DNA of 64,000 nucleotides from Bradyrhizobium ivorense (lineage in GTDB: Bacteria > Pseudomonadota > Alphaproteobacteria > Rhizobiales > Xanthobacteraceae), in NCBI RefSeq assembly GCF_900696085.1, contig NZ_CAADFC020000032.1, forward strand, positions 62,001 to 126,000. The letters run 5' to 3'. Within the stretch, counting starts at the first letter, position 1. Every line of letters starts with the position of its first letter. Positions 51,267-58,765 of the stretch are shown one piece after another. A model generated the notes under the pieces. That model made no database searches. It saw only the letters and a list, made by a program, of their open reading frames with translations, and was not told the origin of the DNA. The translations under genes were made by a program, and so were the position numbers.

Positions 51267-51764
51267 TCAGCGGCTCGCCTTGAACGCCTCCCAGCGCGCG
51301 TCGCGCTCTTTCTGGTATTTCGGCGATCGCTCCGCGACCACATCCGGCCAGTGCAGCGGCTCGCCGCAGCTCTGGCAGACAGGGCCGAGCCCGGTCGGCT
51401 TGCCGCAACTGAAATGCGTGTAGTTCATGGAAAGGCCTTCCCTGGGCGACTTGCACCAGGTCTCGCCCCAGGCGCGCAGCGCGAACATGACAGGGAAAAA
51501 CGCCTCGCCCTTCTTCGTCAGGTGATATTCGTGGCGCAGCGGACGCTTATTGTAGACGCGCCGCGTTACCAGTCCGTCGGTCTCCAGCTTCTTCAGCCGC
51601 GCCGCGATCATCTGCGGCGTGCCGCCGGTGTAGGCCTGGATCTCCTCGAAGCGGTGGTTGCGTGCGAACAGTTCGCGCAGGATCAGCACCGTCCAGCGGT
51701 CGCCGACCACGGCTTCTGCACGAGCGACGGGGCAGAGCGTTTGGTCAGCTGTCTTGTCCTTCAT
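51267..51764 (-). CDS. HxlR family transcriptional regulator with C-terminal zinc-ribbon-like end
   Basis: A 165-residue HxlR-type winged-helix regulator: CPVARAEAVVGDRWTVLILRELFARNHRFEEIQ, then GTPQMIAARLKKLETDGLVTRRVYNKRPLRHEYHLTKKGEA. The C-terminal part has HFSCGKPTGLGPVCQSCGEPLHW, a four-Cys zinc-ribbon-like tail not found in the minimal family. It is divergent from a VOC-family gene; a perfect palindrome in the gap at 51789-51811 is the likely operator. The Cys near the N-terminus may make it redox- or electrophile-responsive. Confidence 0.9.
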   Translation of the reverse strand: MKDKTADQTLCPVARAEAVVGDRWTVLILRELFARNHRFEEIQAYTGGTPQMIAARLKKLETDGLVTRRVYNKRPLRHEYHLTKKGEAFFPVMFALRAWGETWCKSPREGLSMNYTHFSCGKPTGLGPVCQSCGEPLHWPDVVAERSPKYQKERDARWEAFKASR

Positions 51765-51788
51765 GATCACGGTTTCTTCATTGGGCTT

Positions 51789-51811
51789 GTTACTATGAAT
51801 TTCATAGTAAC
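51789..51811. promoter_or_regulatory. Perfect 23-bp palindrome, probable HxlR operator
   Basis: GTTACTATGAA-T-TTCATAGTAAC: two 11-base arms around one base. It lies 25 bases upstream of the HxlR start and 67 bases upstream of the VOC start, within the divergent gap, where binding could block both promoters. Confidence 0.8.
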
Positions 51812-51878
51812 GTGGATATTGTCAAATGCGGATTCAACACGTGCCGTTGCGCGGTCATCACAATCCAGGGAGCGAGCC

Positions 51879-52487
51879 ATGACCACCGAAACCAAGGCAG
51901 CGAGCGCTGCTTCAGTCGATCTGAAGCTCGAAGTGGTGGTAATTCCCGTCTCGGACATCGATCGGGCCAAACAGTTCTATCAGCATCTGGGCTGGCGGCT
52001 CGATGCCGATTTCGTCAGGCCCGACGGCTCGCGCGCCGTTCAGCTGACGCCGCCCGGCTCGCCGGCCTCGATCCATCTCGGCAGCGGCGCACCGTTGCCG
52101 CGTTTCCTGATCGTCACCGACATCGAGGCGGCGCGCGCCGAGCTGATCGCGCGCGGCGCCGATGTCAGCGAGGTGTTTCACCGCGGGCCGCAGGGCCCGG
52201 TCAGCGGGCCGGACCCGGAGCGGCCGAGCTACGGCTCGCTCGCCACCTTCAACGATCCCGACGGCAATGCCTGGCTGCTGCAGCAGGTGACGCAGCGTCT
52301 GCCCGGACGCGTCGACGGCAACAGCACGACCTTCACCTCGTCGGCCGATCTTGCCGCCGCGCTGCGTCGCGCCTCCGCCGCGCATGGCGAGCACGAGAAG
52401 CGTACCGGCGGGCACGATGCGAACTGGCCGGATTGGTACGCCGAGTACATCGTCCGCGAGCAGGCCGGCAAGCCGCTGCCCGAGTGA
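51879..52487 (+). CDS. VOC family (glyoxalase/dioxygenase-like) protein
   Basis: A 202-residue protein with one VOC domain (about 15-130): LEVVVIPVSDIDRAKQFYQHLGWRLDADF, FLIVTDIEAARAELIARGADVSEVF, and FNDPDGNAWLLQQVTQRL. The C-terminal 60 residues (AAALRRASAAHGEHEKRTGGHDANWPDWYAEYIVREQ) form a helical extension. The start at 51879 follows AGGGAGCG. A longer open frame upstream overlaps the HxlR gene on the other strand and is not used. The divergent HxlR and the following monooxygenase-type gene suggest an electrophile or quinone detoxification unit. Confidence 0.9.
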   Translation: MTTETKAASAASVDLKLEVVVIPVSDIDRAKQFYQHLGWRLDADFVRPDGSRAVQLTPPGSPASIHLGSGAPLPRFLIVTDIEAARAELIARGADVSEVFHRGPQGPVSGPDPERPSYGSLATFNDPDGNAWLLQQVTQRLPGRVDGNSTTFTSSADLAAALRRASAAHGEHEKRTGGHDANWPDWYAEYIVREQAGKPLPE

Positions 52488-52510
52488 GCTGCCAAGCAGG
52501 AGTAACTGGT

Positions 52511-52804
52511 ATGCCCAAGCTCGCAATCATCGCCACCATCGACGTCGCGCCGGGGACGCGCGACAAGGTGCTGCCGCTGTTGATGGCACACCGCACCCGC
52601 TCGCTGAAGGACGAGCCGGGCACGCTCGAGTTCAATGTGCTGGTGCCGCGCGACGATGCTGCAAAACTGCTGCTCCACGAAGTCTACCAGGACGAGGCGG
52701 CGTTCGAGGCGCATCGCAATGCGCCGTCGATCGCCCAGTTCCGCAAGGAGAGCGCCGAATTCGGCGTCAAGGTTGCCGGGACATGGTGCACGCCGGCTGA
52801 GTAG
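52511..52804 (+). CDS. Antibiotic biosynthesis monooxygenase (ABM)-domain protein
   Basis: A 97-residue dimeric alpha/beta-barrel protein of the ABM family: LAIIATIDVAPGTRDKVLPLLMAH, LVPRDDAAKLLLHEVYQDEAAFEAHRNAPS. Related small proteins (YgiN-type) oxidise quinols or act as haem or flavin-independent monooxygenases. It starts 24 bases after the VOC stop, likely in the same transcript and under the HxlR operator. Confidence 0.9.
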   Translation: MPKLAIIATIDVAPGTRDKVLPLLMAHRTRSLKDEPGTLEFNVLVPRDDAAKLLLHEVYQDEAAFEAHRNAPSIAQFRKESAEFGVKVAGTWCTPAE

Positions 52805-53692
52805 CTACACGTTGGCGTCGAACACCGGCGCGTAGCCGCCGCCCTGCGCGCGGATATGCGCGCAACGCGGGCCGCGGAAATGCGCCGGCACCACCAGCCG
52901 GCCGCTGTCCGCGGCCTCGGCAAGGATCTTGGTGCGCGTCTCGCGCGCCAACTGCGGGTCGGCGCAGGATGACGTCGACAGGCCGTGCTGGAAGATCTGC
53001 AGCGGATTGTGGATCGCATCGCCGCAAAAGATCGCGCGCTGCTGCGCCTGCTCGACGACAAGCCCCATCTGGCCGCCCGTATGGCCCGGCAATGGGACGA
53101 GCCGCAGCCCCGGACCGGGCTCGTAGCCGTCGTCGACCAGATCGGCGCGGCCGGCCTCGACGATCGGAATCACGCTCTGCTCGAGCGCGCGGGCATGGAT
53201 CGGCGGCGCGCGTCCGGCATCGTGCTGCGCCATCCAGTCGGCGAGCTCGCGACGTCCGAACAGATAGCGCGCATTGGGAAAGGTCGGCTCCCAGCGGCCA
53301 TTGTCACGCAGCGTGTTCCAGCCGACGTGATCGACGTGCAGATGGGTGCAGAACACCAGATCGATCGCGGCAGGATCGACGCCGCTCCGCCGCATGCGGT
53401 CGAGGAAGCCGCTGCCGCGCCGCTGGTGCCACCCCGGGATCTCGGGAATCTCCTTGTGGTCGCCGATGCAGCAATCGATCAGCAGCGTTCGTCCGCCGCT
53501 TCGCAGCACGAAGCTCTGGATCGCGAACCTGGCGAGACCCCGCGCGAGATCGACGAAGTCGGGCTCCAGCGTGCCGCGATGCGCCGCGATCAACTCCGGA
53601 ACGTAGCCCGGGAAGAATTCCGAGAGCGGCGCGATAAAATCGTCATCGTCGACGATGACGTCGACCGTCGTGTCGCCGATCGCAAAGCGCAT
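52805..53692 (-). CDS. MBL-fold metallo-hydrolase
   Basis: A 295-residue metallo-hydrolase. Ligand motifs: CTHLHVDHVGWN, LPGHTGGQMG, FCGDAIHNP and VPAHFRGPRCAHI. The family is lactonase-like, with an N-terminal part typical of quorum-quenching-type relatives (TTVDVIVDDDDFIAPLSEFFPGY). It is immediately convergent with the ABM gene (stops adjacent). The substrate is unknown. It is more similar in layout to the protein at 47686-48603 than to the beta-lactamase. Confidence 0.9.
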   Translation of the reverse strand: MRFAIGDTTVDVIVDDDDFIAPLSEFFPGYVPELIAAHRGTLEPDFVDLARGLARFAIQSFVLRSGGRTLLIDCCIGDHKEIPEIPGWHQRRGSGFLDRMRRSGVDPAAIDLVFCTHLHVDHVGWNTLRDNGRWEPTFPNARYLFGRRELADWMAQHDAGRAPPIHARALEQSVIPIVEAGRADLVDDGYEPGPGLRLVPLPGHTGGQMGLVVEQAQQRAIFCGDAIHNPLQIFQHGLSTSSCADPQLARETRTKILAEAADSGRLVVPAHFRGPRCAHIRAQGGGYAPVFDANV

Positions 53693-53781
53693 GACAGCTC
53701 CTGTCCCGCAATCCGGTGCTACCCCGAGCGTAGCACGGCGGCGCTACGCTGGCGAATTGCGGGGAGGGAGCCGTCAGGTTC

Positions 53782-54636
53782 TCACCAGGTCGCTGTGCCC
53801 TTCATGGTCGGCTGGCCCTCGGCATTGGCGGTCCACAGCTCCATGGCGCCGTCCTTGTCGTTGGCGTTGATCGAGAACTCGCTGCCCTCGAACAGCGGCT
53901 GCACGCCGCGATAGGAAAACTTCTTCGGCGGCTTGCCGCCGCGCAGCTTTGCGGCGAGCTCGACGATGAAGGCGGCCTGCAGCGGGCCGTGGAAGATCAG
54001 GCCCGGATAGCCCTCGACCTTGGTGACGTAGTCGCGGTCGTAATGGATGCGGTGGCCGTTGAAGGTCAGCGCGGAATAACGAAACAGCAGCACCGGATCG
54101 GAGACGTGGCTCTCGCGATGCTGCGCGGCCGGCGGAGGCGGCGGCGCCTTGGCGGGTGCGGCGGCCGGGGTGCTGGTCATCTCGCGATACACGATGTCCT
54201 GCCGCTCGCGGATCGCAACGCCGCGCGAGGTCGTCACCTCGTGATTGACCGAGACGAAGCACAGCGTGCCGGTCGAGCCCGACTTCACCGTGACGTCGGC
54301 AATGCGCGAAGTCCGCTTCGCCTCGTCGCCGATCCGCAACGCGTCGAGGAATTCCAGTTCGCCGCCGGCCCACATCCGGCGCGGCAGCGGTACCGGCGGC
54401 AGGAAGCCGCCGCGGGTCGGATGGCCGTCCGGGCTGAGCTGCGACATCGGAAACACCGGCTGCGCCAGGCACCAATGCGTGGTCCACGGCGCGGCGTCGC
54501 CGGCCTTCGGCTCGCCGATTTCCTGGAACAGCGTCGCGCGCAGCCCCATCACCAGATATTTGGTGACGACGTCGGAGGCCTCCGTGCTGCGGCCGATCCA
54601 CTGGCGGAGATGATCGAGGTCGATTTTGTCGCTCAT
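53782..54636 (-). CDS. Hot-dog fold FAS1-like dehydratase / mesaconyl-C4-CoA hydratase family protein
   Basis: A 284-residue double hot-dog hydratase. The start at 54636 (MSDKIDLDHLRQWIG) is chosen as the family start; the longer frame upstream overlaps the CoA transferase. FRYSALTFNGHRIHYDRDYV is the hydratase-2 motif with Asp/His type catalytic residues, and YPGLIFHGPLQAAF follows. A Pro/Ala-rich spacer (PAAAPAKAPPPPPAAQHRE) connects two halves. It is last in a leftward operon with a CaiB-type CoA transferase and an acyl-CoA dehydrogenase. It could hydrate mesaconyl-CoA or another short enoyl-CoA. Confidence 0.85.
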   Translation of the reverse strand: MSDKIDLDHLRQWIGRSTEASDVVTKYLVMGLRATLFQEIGEPKAGDAAPWTTHWCLAQPVFPMSQLSPDGHPTRGGFLPPVPLPRRMWAGGELEFLDALRIGDEAKRTSRIADVTVKSGSTGTLCFVSVNHEVTTSRGVAIRERQDIVYREMTSTPAAAPAKAPPPPPAAQHRESHVSDPVLLFRYSALTFNGHRIHYDRDYVTKVEGYPGLIFHGPLQAAFIVELAAKLRGGKPPKKFSYRGVQPLFEGSEFSINANDKDGAMELWTANAEGQPTMKGTATW

Positions 54637-54662
54637 GAGATTTTGCCCGAGCAGGAGAAATC

Positions 54663-55763
54663 TTAAGACCGTTTGATGCGCTCGCCGATCGCGGGCACCT
54701 TGCCGTAATGCCTGTCCGCGCCGACCACGATCGCGGCCGGAGCCGGATAGCTGACCTTGCCGTTCGGCGTGTCGACCTCGATGCGACGCAGATGCGGATG
54801 TTTCGCGAGGTCGTCCATGCTGTTGACTTCGGCGAACGCGATGTCCGCCTCCGCAAGCTTCGCCAGCAGCTGCTCGCGCGTCAGCCGGCCGAAGGCCTCG
54901 CCGACGATCCCGTCGGTCAGCGCGCGGTTGCGCACCCGCTCGACCATGTTGGCAAAGCGCGGATCGTCGGGAAGGGCCGGCTGATCGAGCACTTTGGCGC
55001 ACAGCGTCTTCCACTCGCGCTCGCTCTGGATCGAGATCAGGATCTCCTTGCCGTCCCTGGAGCGGAACACGCCGTAGGGCGCGATCGAGGGATGGGCGAG
55101 GCCGATACGTTTGGGCGCCTTGCCGTCCTCGGCATTGAGCAGCGGCACGGTGAGCCAGTCCGCCATCACGTCGAACATCGAGATCCGGATATCGGCTCCC
55201 TCGCCGGTGCGGCCGCGTCCGATCAGCGCCTCGAGGATCGCGGCATGCGCGGTGGCGCCGGTCGCGACGTCGACGATCGACATGCCGACGCGCGAGGCGC
55301 CCTCGGGGCCGCCGGTGATCGAGGCAAGCCCGCTCTCGGCCTGGATCAGGAGGTCATAGGCCTTGCGGTCGGCATAGGGGCCGCTGTCACCATAACCGGT
55401 AATCGTGCACATGATCAGCTTCGGATAGTCCTTGCGCAGCCGCTCGCGCGAAAAGCCCAGTTTGTCCATCGAGCCGGGCTTGAGGTTCTGCAGCAGCACG
55501 TCGGCGCCTGCGATCAGGTCTTCAAGCTGCGCGCGGCCTTCCTTGGTGGCGAGATCGACCACCGCGGAATCCTTGCCGCGGTTGAGCCAGACGAAATAGC
55601 TGCTTTGGCCCTTCGCCGCGGCGTCATAGCCGCGGGCGAAATCACCCTCGGGCCGTTCGATCTTGATGACATGGGCGCCGGCGTCGGCCAGGCGCGACGA
55701 GCAGAACGGCGCGGCAACCGCCTGTTCGACGGCGATGACGGTCAATCCCTCAAGCGGCAGCAT
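54663..55763 (-). CDS. CaiB/BaiF family CoA transferase
   Basis: A 366-residue type III CoA transferase: LTVIAVEQAVAAPFCSSRLADAGAHVIKIERPEGDFARG, NRGKDSAVVDLATKEGR, and KAYDLLIQAESGLASITG, with the catalytic Asp in AYDLLIQ. It is the middle gene of the leftward operon (26 bases to the hydratase, 9 bases behind the acyl-CoA dehydrogenase). A pair of this kind of transferase with a MaoC/mesaconyl hydratase is found in pathways handling mesaconyl- or citramalyl-CoA, but other acids are possible. Confidence 0.9.
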   Translation of the reverse strand: MLPLEGLTVIAVEQAVAAPFCSSRLADAGAHVIKIERPEGDFARGYDAAAKGQSSYFVWLNRGKDSAVVDLATKEGRAQLEDLIAGADVLLQNLKPGSMDKLGFSRERLRKDYPKLIMCTITGYGDSGPYADRKAYDLLIQAESGLASITGGPEGASRVGMSIVDVATGATAHAAILEALIGRGRTGEGADIRISMFDVMADWLTVPLLNAEDGKAPKRIGLAHPSIAPYGVFRSRDGKEILISIQSEREWKTLCAKVLDQPALPDDPRFANMVERVRNRALTDGIVGEAFGRLTREQLLAKLAEADIAFAEVNSMDDLAKHPHLRRIEVDTPNGKVSYPAPAAIVVGADRHYGKVPAIGERIKRS

Positions 55764-55772
55764 GATGCGAAC

Positions 55773-56942
55773 TCAGTAGGAGCGGGGCATGCCGAGCACA
55801 TGCTCGGCGACGAAGGAGAGGATCAGGTTGGTCGAGATCGGCGCCACCTGATAGAGCCGGGTTTCGCGGAATTTGCGCTCGACGTCGTACTCCTCGGCGA
55901 AACCGAAGCCGCCATGTGTCTGCACGCAGGCATTGGCCGCTTCCCAGGAGGCATCCGCCGCCAGCATCTTGGCCATGTTGGCCTCGGCGCCGCAGTCGAG
56001 CCCGGCCTCGTATTTGCGGGTGGCTTCCTTCACCATCAGCTCGGCCGCGCGCATCGAGGCGTAGGCCTTCGCAATCGGGAATTGAATGCCCTGGTTCTGG
56101 CCGATCGGCCGGCCGAACACGCTGCGCTCCTTGGCGTAGTTGGTCGCCTTGGCGATGAACCACTTTGCGTCGCCGATGCATTCGGCGGCGATCAGGATGC
56201 GCTCGGCATTCATGCCGGAGAGGATGTAGCGAAAACCCTTGCCTTCGTCGCCGATCAGGTTCTCCGCCGGCACCTTCATGTCGGTGAAGAACACCTCGGT
56301 CGTGGCGTGGTTCATCATGGTTCTGATGGGGCGGATCTCCAGACCCTTGCCCTTGACCTCGCGCATGTCGACGATGAACACCGAGAGCCCGTCGGTGCGC
56401 TTGCGCGACTGCTCCTTCGGCGTGGTGCGTGCGAGCAGGATCATCAGGTCGGAATGTTCGGCGCGGCTGGTCCAGATCTTCTGGCCGTTGACGACGTAGT
56501 GGTCGCCGTCGCGGCGCGCTGTGGTCTTCAGCGACGAGGTATCAGTGCCGCTGGTCGGCTCGGTGACGCCGAACGCCTGCAGCCGCAATTCGCCCGTCGC
56601 GACCTTCGGCAAATACTTCGCCTTCTGCGCGTCGTTGCCGTGCCGCAGCACGGTGCCCATCGTGTACATCTGGGCGTGGCAGCCGCCGCCGTTGCAGCCG
56701 GCGCGCTGGATCTCTTCCAGGATCGCCGCCGCCGCCGACAGCTTCAGGCCCGCGCCGCCATATTCCTCCGGGATCAGCACCGAGAGATAGCCGGCCTCCG
56801 TCAGCGCATCGACGAATTCCTTCGGATAGGCCATCTGGCGATCGAGCTTGCGCCAGTATTCGCCGGGAAACTGCGCGCAGAGTTTTGCGACGGCGTCGCG
56901 GATGTCGGAATGATCGTCGAGCTGCTGTTCGTGTACGGTCAT
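55773..56942 (-). CDS. Acyl-CoA dehydrogenase
   Basis: A 389-residue acyl-CoA dehydrogenase, first in the operon. FGVTEPTSGTDTSSLKT and VNGQKIWTSRAEHSDLMILLART mark the FAD and middle domains; ERSVFGRPIGQNQGIQFPIA and QTHGGFGFAEEYDVERKFRETRLYQVAPIS are C-terminal. The usual catalytic Glu position in the last motif is Gln365, while Glu247 sits in MNAERIL, where isovaleryl-CoA-type enzymes keep theirs, so the base is probably relocated. It would oxidise the acyl-CoA made by the co-encoded transferase. Confidence 0.92.
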   Translation of the reverse strand: MTVHEQQLDDHSDIRDAVAKLCAQFPGEYWRKLDRQMAYPKEFVDALTEAGYLSVLIPEEYGGAGLKLSAAAAILEEIQRAGCNGGGCHAQMYTMGTVLRHGNDAQKAKYLPKVATGELRLQAFGVTEPTSGTDTSSLKTTARRDGDHYVVNGQKIWTSRAEHSDLMILLARTTPKEQSRKRTDGLSVFIVDMREVKGKGLEIRPIRTMMNHATTEVFFTDMKVPAENLIGDEGKGFRYILSGMNAERILIAAECIGDAKWFIAKATNYAKERSVFGRPIGQNQGIQFPIAKAYASMRAAELMVKEATRKYEAGLDCGAEANMAKMLAADASWEAANACVQTHGGFGFAEEYDVERKFRETRLYQVAPISTNLILSFVAEHVLGMPRSY

Positions 56943-56969
56943 GGGTTCTTCTTGTCGAGAGGTTGTACC

Positions 56970-57021
56970 AGAGCGTTTTCGAGCGAAGTGGGTACCGGTT
57001 CGCGTGAAGAAAACGCGTCAA
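56970..57021. repeat. Family D 52-base repeat, copy 1
   Basis: AGAGCGTTTTCGAGCGAAGTGG-TACCGGTTCGCGTGAAGAAAACGCGTCAA, with GCGTTTTC and GAAAACGC as inverted ends. A nearly identical copy in the same orientation is at 59336-59387. It lies upstream of the acyl-CoA dehydrogenase start and the LysR gene. Confidence 0.85.
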
Positions 57022-57071
57022 CACTAGAATCTAGCGGGCTAAGCGCCCGTTGTGGGGCCCCGGTAAACTCC

Positions 57072-57090
57072 CTATGCTGTTTTGTTATAG
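57072..57090. promoter_or_regulatory. Candidate LysR-type binding box
   Basis: CTAT-N11-ATAG, a textbook T-N11-A dyad, 32 bases upstream of the LysR start within the divergent gap to the acyl-CoA dehydrogenase operon. Confidence 0.6.
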
Positions 57091-57121
57091 CGTATGAACC
57101 TGCCTTCCAGGATTGGCAAGT

Positions 57122-58045
57122 ATGGATTTCCGCCAGCTTAGGACCTTTGCGTGTGTCGCGGAACTCGGCAGCCTGAGCAAGGCCTCCGATACGCTGCGGG
57201 TCGCGCAGCCGGCGCTGAGCCGGCAGATCAAGCTGCTGGAGCACGAGCTGCGCACCGAGCTGTTCACCCGCAATGGCCGCGGCATGGTGCTGACCGATGC
57301 GGGCCGCCTGCTGCTGGCACGCACCAGCGGTATCGTGCGGCAGATCGACCAGATCCGCGACGACATCCAGTCCGCCGGCGGCGCGCCGTCGGGGCGCGTG
57401 GTGCTGGGACTGATCCCGACCGTGAGCTGCGTGCTCTCCGCGCGCCTTGCGCGCCGCACTGTGGAGCTCTATCCCGGCATCTCGCTCTGCATCGTCGAAA
57501 GCTACAGCGGCCATCTGATCGAGTGGCTGCATCGCGGCGAGATGGATCTTGCCGTGATCTACGGCCCGTCGGTCGATCTGCATCTGGCGGTGCAGAGCCT
57601 CGGCCGCGACTCGATCGTCGCGGTCGGCCCGCGCGGCAGCGGGCTGAAGCAGAAGAAGCAGGTCGATATCGGCTGGCTGCTGCGCCAGCGCCTGGTGCTG
57701 CCCAGTCATTCGCACGGCCTCCGTGCGCTGATCGAGCACGCAGCCGCGAAGCGCAAGCTCGATATCGACGTCAAGCTCGAGGCGGACTCGTTCCGGGTGC
57801 TGACCAGCCTGGTCGAGGAGGGGCTCGGATATACGCTGCTGCCGCCGTCCTCGGTGCGCGCCGAGGTCGCCGACGGCCGGCTCGAGACCGCGCCGCTGGC
57901 GCGGCCGGCACCGCGCCGCGAGCTGGCGCTGGCCGCGCCGGTCGAGCATCCCGGCTCCAACGCGATCACGCTGATCGCAAGACTGTTGCGCGACGAGGTC
58001 GCCGCCTGCCGCGCCGAGGGGCTCTGGGACATCCAGCTCGCCTGA
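57122..58045 (+). CDS. LysR family transcriptional regulator
   Basis: A 307-residue LysR-type regulator. MDFRQLRTFACVAELGSLSKASDTLRVAQPALSRQIKLLEHEL is the winged helix-turn-helix, followed by the linker helix and a periplasmic-binding-fold effector domain (GLIPTVSCVLSARLARRT and SLVEEGLGYTLLP). ATG at 57122 is used over a TTG at 57113. It is divergent from the acyl-CoA dehydrogenase, CoA transferase and hydratase operon and is the probable regulator of it. Convergent behind it lies a split ThDP enzyme. Confidence 0.93.
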   Translation: MDFRQLRTFACVAELGSLSKASDTLRVAQPALSRQIKLLEHELRTELFTRNGRGMVLTDAGRLLLARTSGIVRQIDQIRDDIQSAGGAPSGRVVLGLIPTVSCVLSARLARRTVELYPGISLCIVESYSGHLIEWLHRGEMDLAVIYGPSVDLHLAVQSLGRDSIVAVGPRGSGLKQKKQVDIGWLLRQRLVLPSHSHGLRALIEHAAAKRKLDIDVKLEADSFRVLTSLVEEGLGYTLLPPSSVRAEVADGRLETAPLARPAPRRELALAAPVEHPGSNAITLIARLLRDEVAACRAEGLWDIQLA

Positions 58046-58068
58046 AGGCAGCTTCGTCGCTTTATCCC

Positions 58069-58148
58069 CGTCATTGCGAGCGAAGCGAAGCAATCCATGC
58101 CTCCGCGCATGCCGCGCGATGGATTGCTTCGCTTCGCTCGCAATGACG
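58069..58148. repeat. Family A palindromic repeat, copy 4
   Basis: CGTCATTGCGAGCGAAGCGAAGCAATCCAT pairs with ATGGATTGCTTCGCTTCGCTCGCAATGACG around GCCTCCGCGCATGCCGCGCG. The two arms are 29 to 30 bases and almost perfect. It separates convergent genes. Confidence 0.88.
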
Positions 58149-58171
58149 GGGGTGAATGCATTCACATGGTC

Positions 58172-58765
58172 TCAGGCCACCGCGATGCCGAGATGGCCGC
58201 GGAAGCGGTTTTTCAAATACGTGCCATCGCGCGGCGGCAGCGCGCGTTCGAGCTCGCCGGCTGCGATCCGGATCCGCGCCAGCCGCGGGCCGCCGTTGAC
58301 GTCGCGCAGGCGCGCGCGAAATGCTTCGACGCCGGCCATGTCAGCGATGTCGCTGACCGAGCCGATGCCGGCGCCGCTCGCGATCACTTCCAGCTTCGCA
58401 CCAAGGCCGGAATGGCTGGGCTGCATCCCGGTCTCGCCGAACTGGCCGTTGTCGAGCACCGCGATCGAGAGATTGCCGGGCTGCTTGGCGGCGATGGTCA
58501 AGAGGCTGCCGATTCCCATCAGCTGCTCGCCGTCGCCGGTGATGACCAGCACCGGGCGCTTCGGCTGCGCCAGCGCGAGCCCGAGCCCGACCATCGCGGC
58601 GCCGCCCATCGCGCCCCAGAGATAGAAATTGCCGGGATGCTCGCCGGCGGCGAACAGATCATAGGACGAGGAGCCGAGTCCGGAGATCACGAGCAAATCG
58701 CCGCGGTCGGCAAGCAGCGCCTTCACCGCGGCGCGGCGATCGAGCGTTCCAATTGGCTCTGACAT
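58172..58765 (-). CDS. ThDP-binding decarboxylase, beta-type subunit (sulfopyruvate/phosphonopyruvate decarboxylase-like)
   Basis: A 197-residue subunit that carries the ThDP diphosphate site: ITGDGEQLMGIGSLLTIAA and AVLDNGQFGETG, matching the GDG-N motif. ATG at 58765 overlaps the stop of the upstream subunit by one base (TGATG), so both are translated together. The split gene layout and size match ComD/ComE sulfopyruvate decarboxylase or phosphonopyruvate decarboxylase-type pairs. The substrate is a 2-keto acid, not identified. Confidence 0.85.
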   Translation of the reverse strand: MSEPIGTLDRRAAVKALLADRGDLLVISGLGSSSYDLFAAGEHPGNFYLWGAMGGAAMVGLGLALAQPKRPVLVITGDGEQLMGIGSLLTIAAKQPGNLSIAVLDNGQFGETGMQPSHSGLGAKLEVIASGAGIGSVSDIADMAGVEAFRARLRDVNGGPRLARIRIAAGELERALPPRDGTYLKNRFRGHLGIAVA

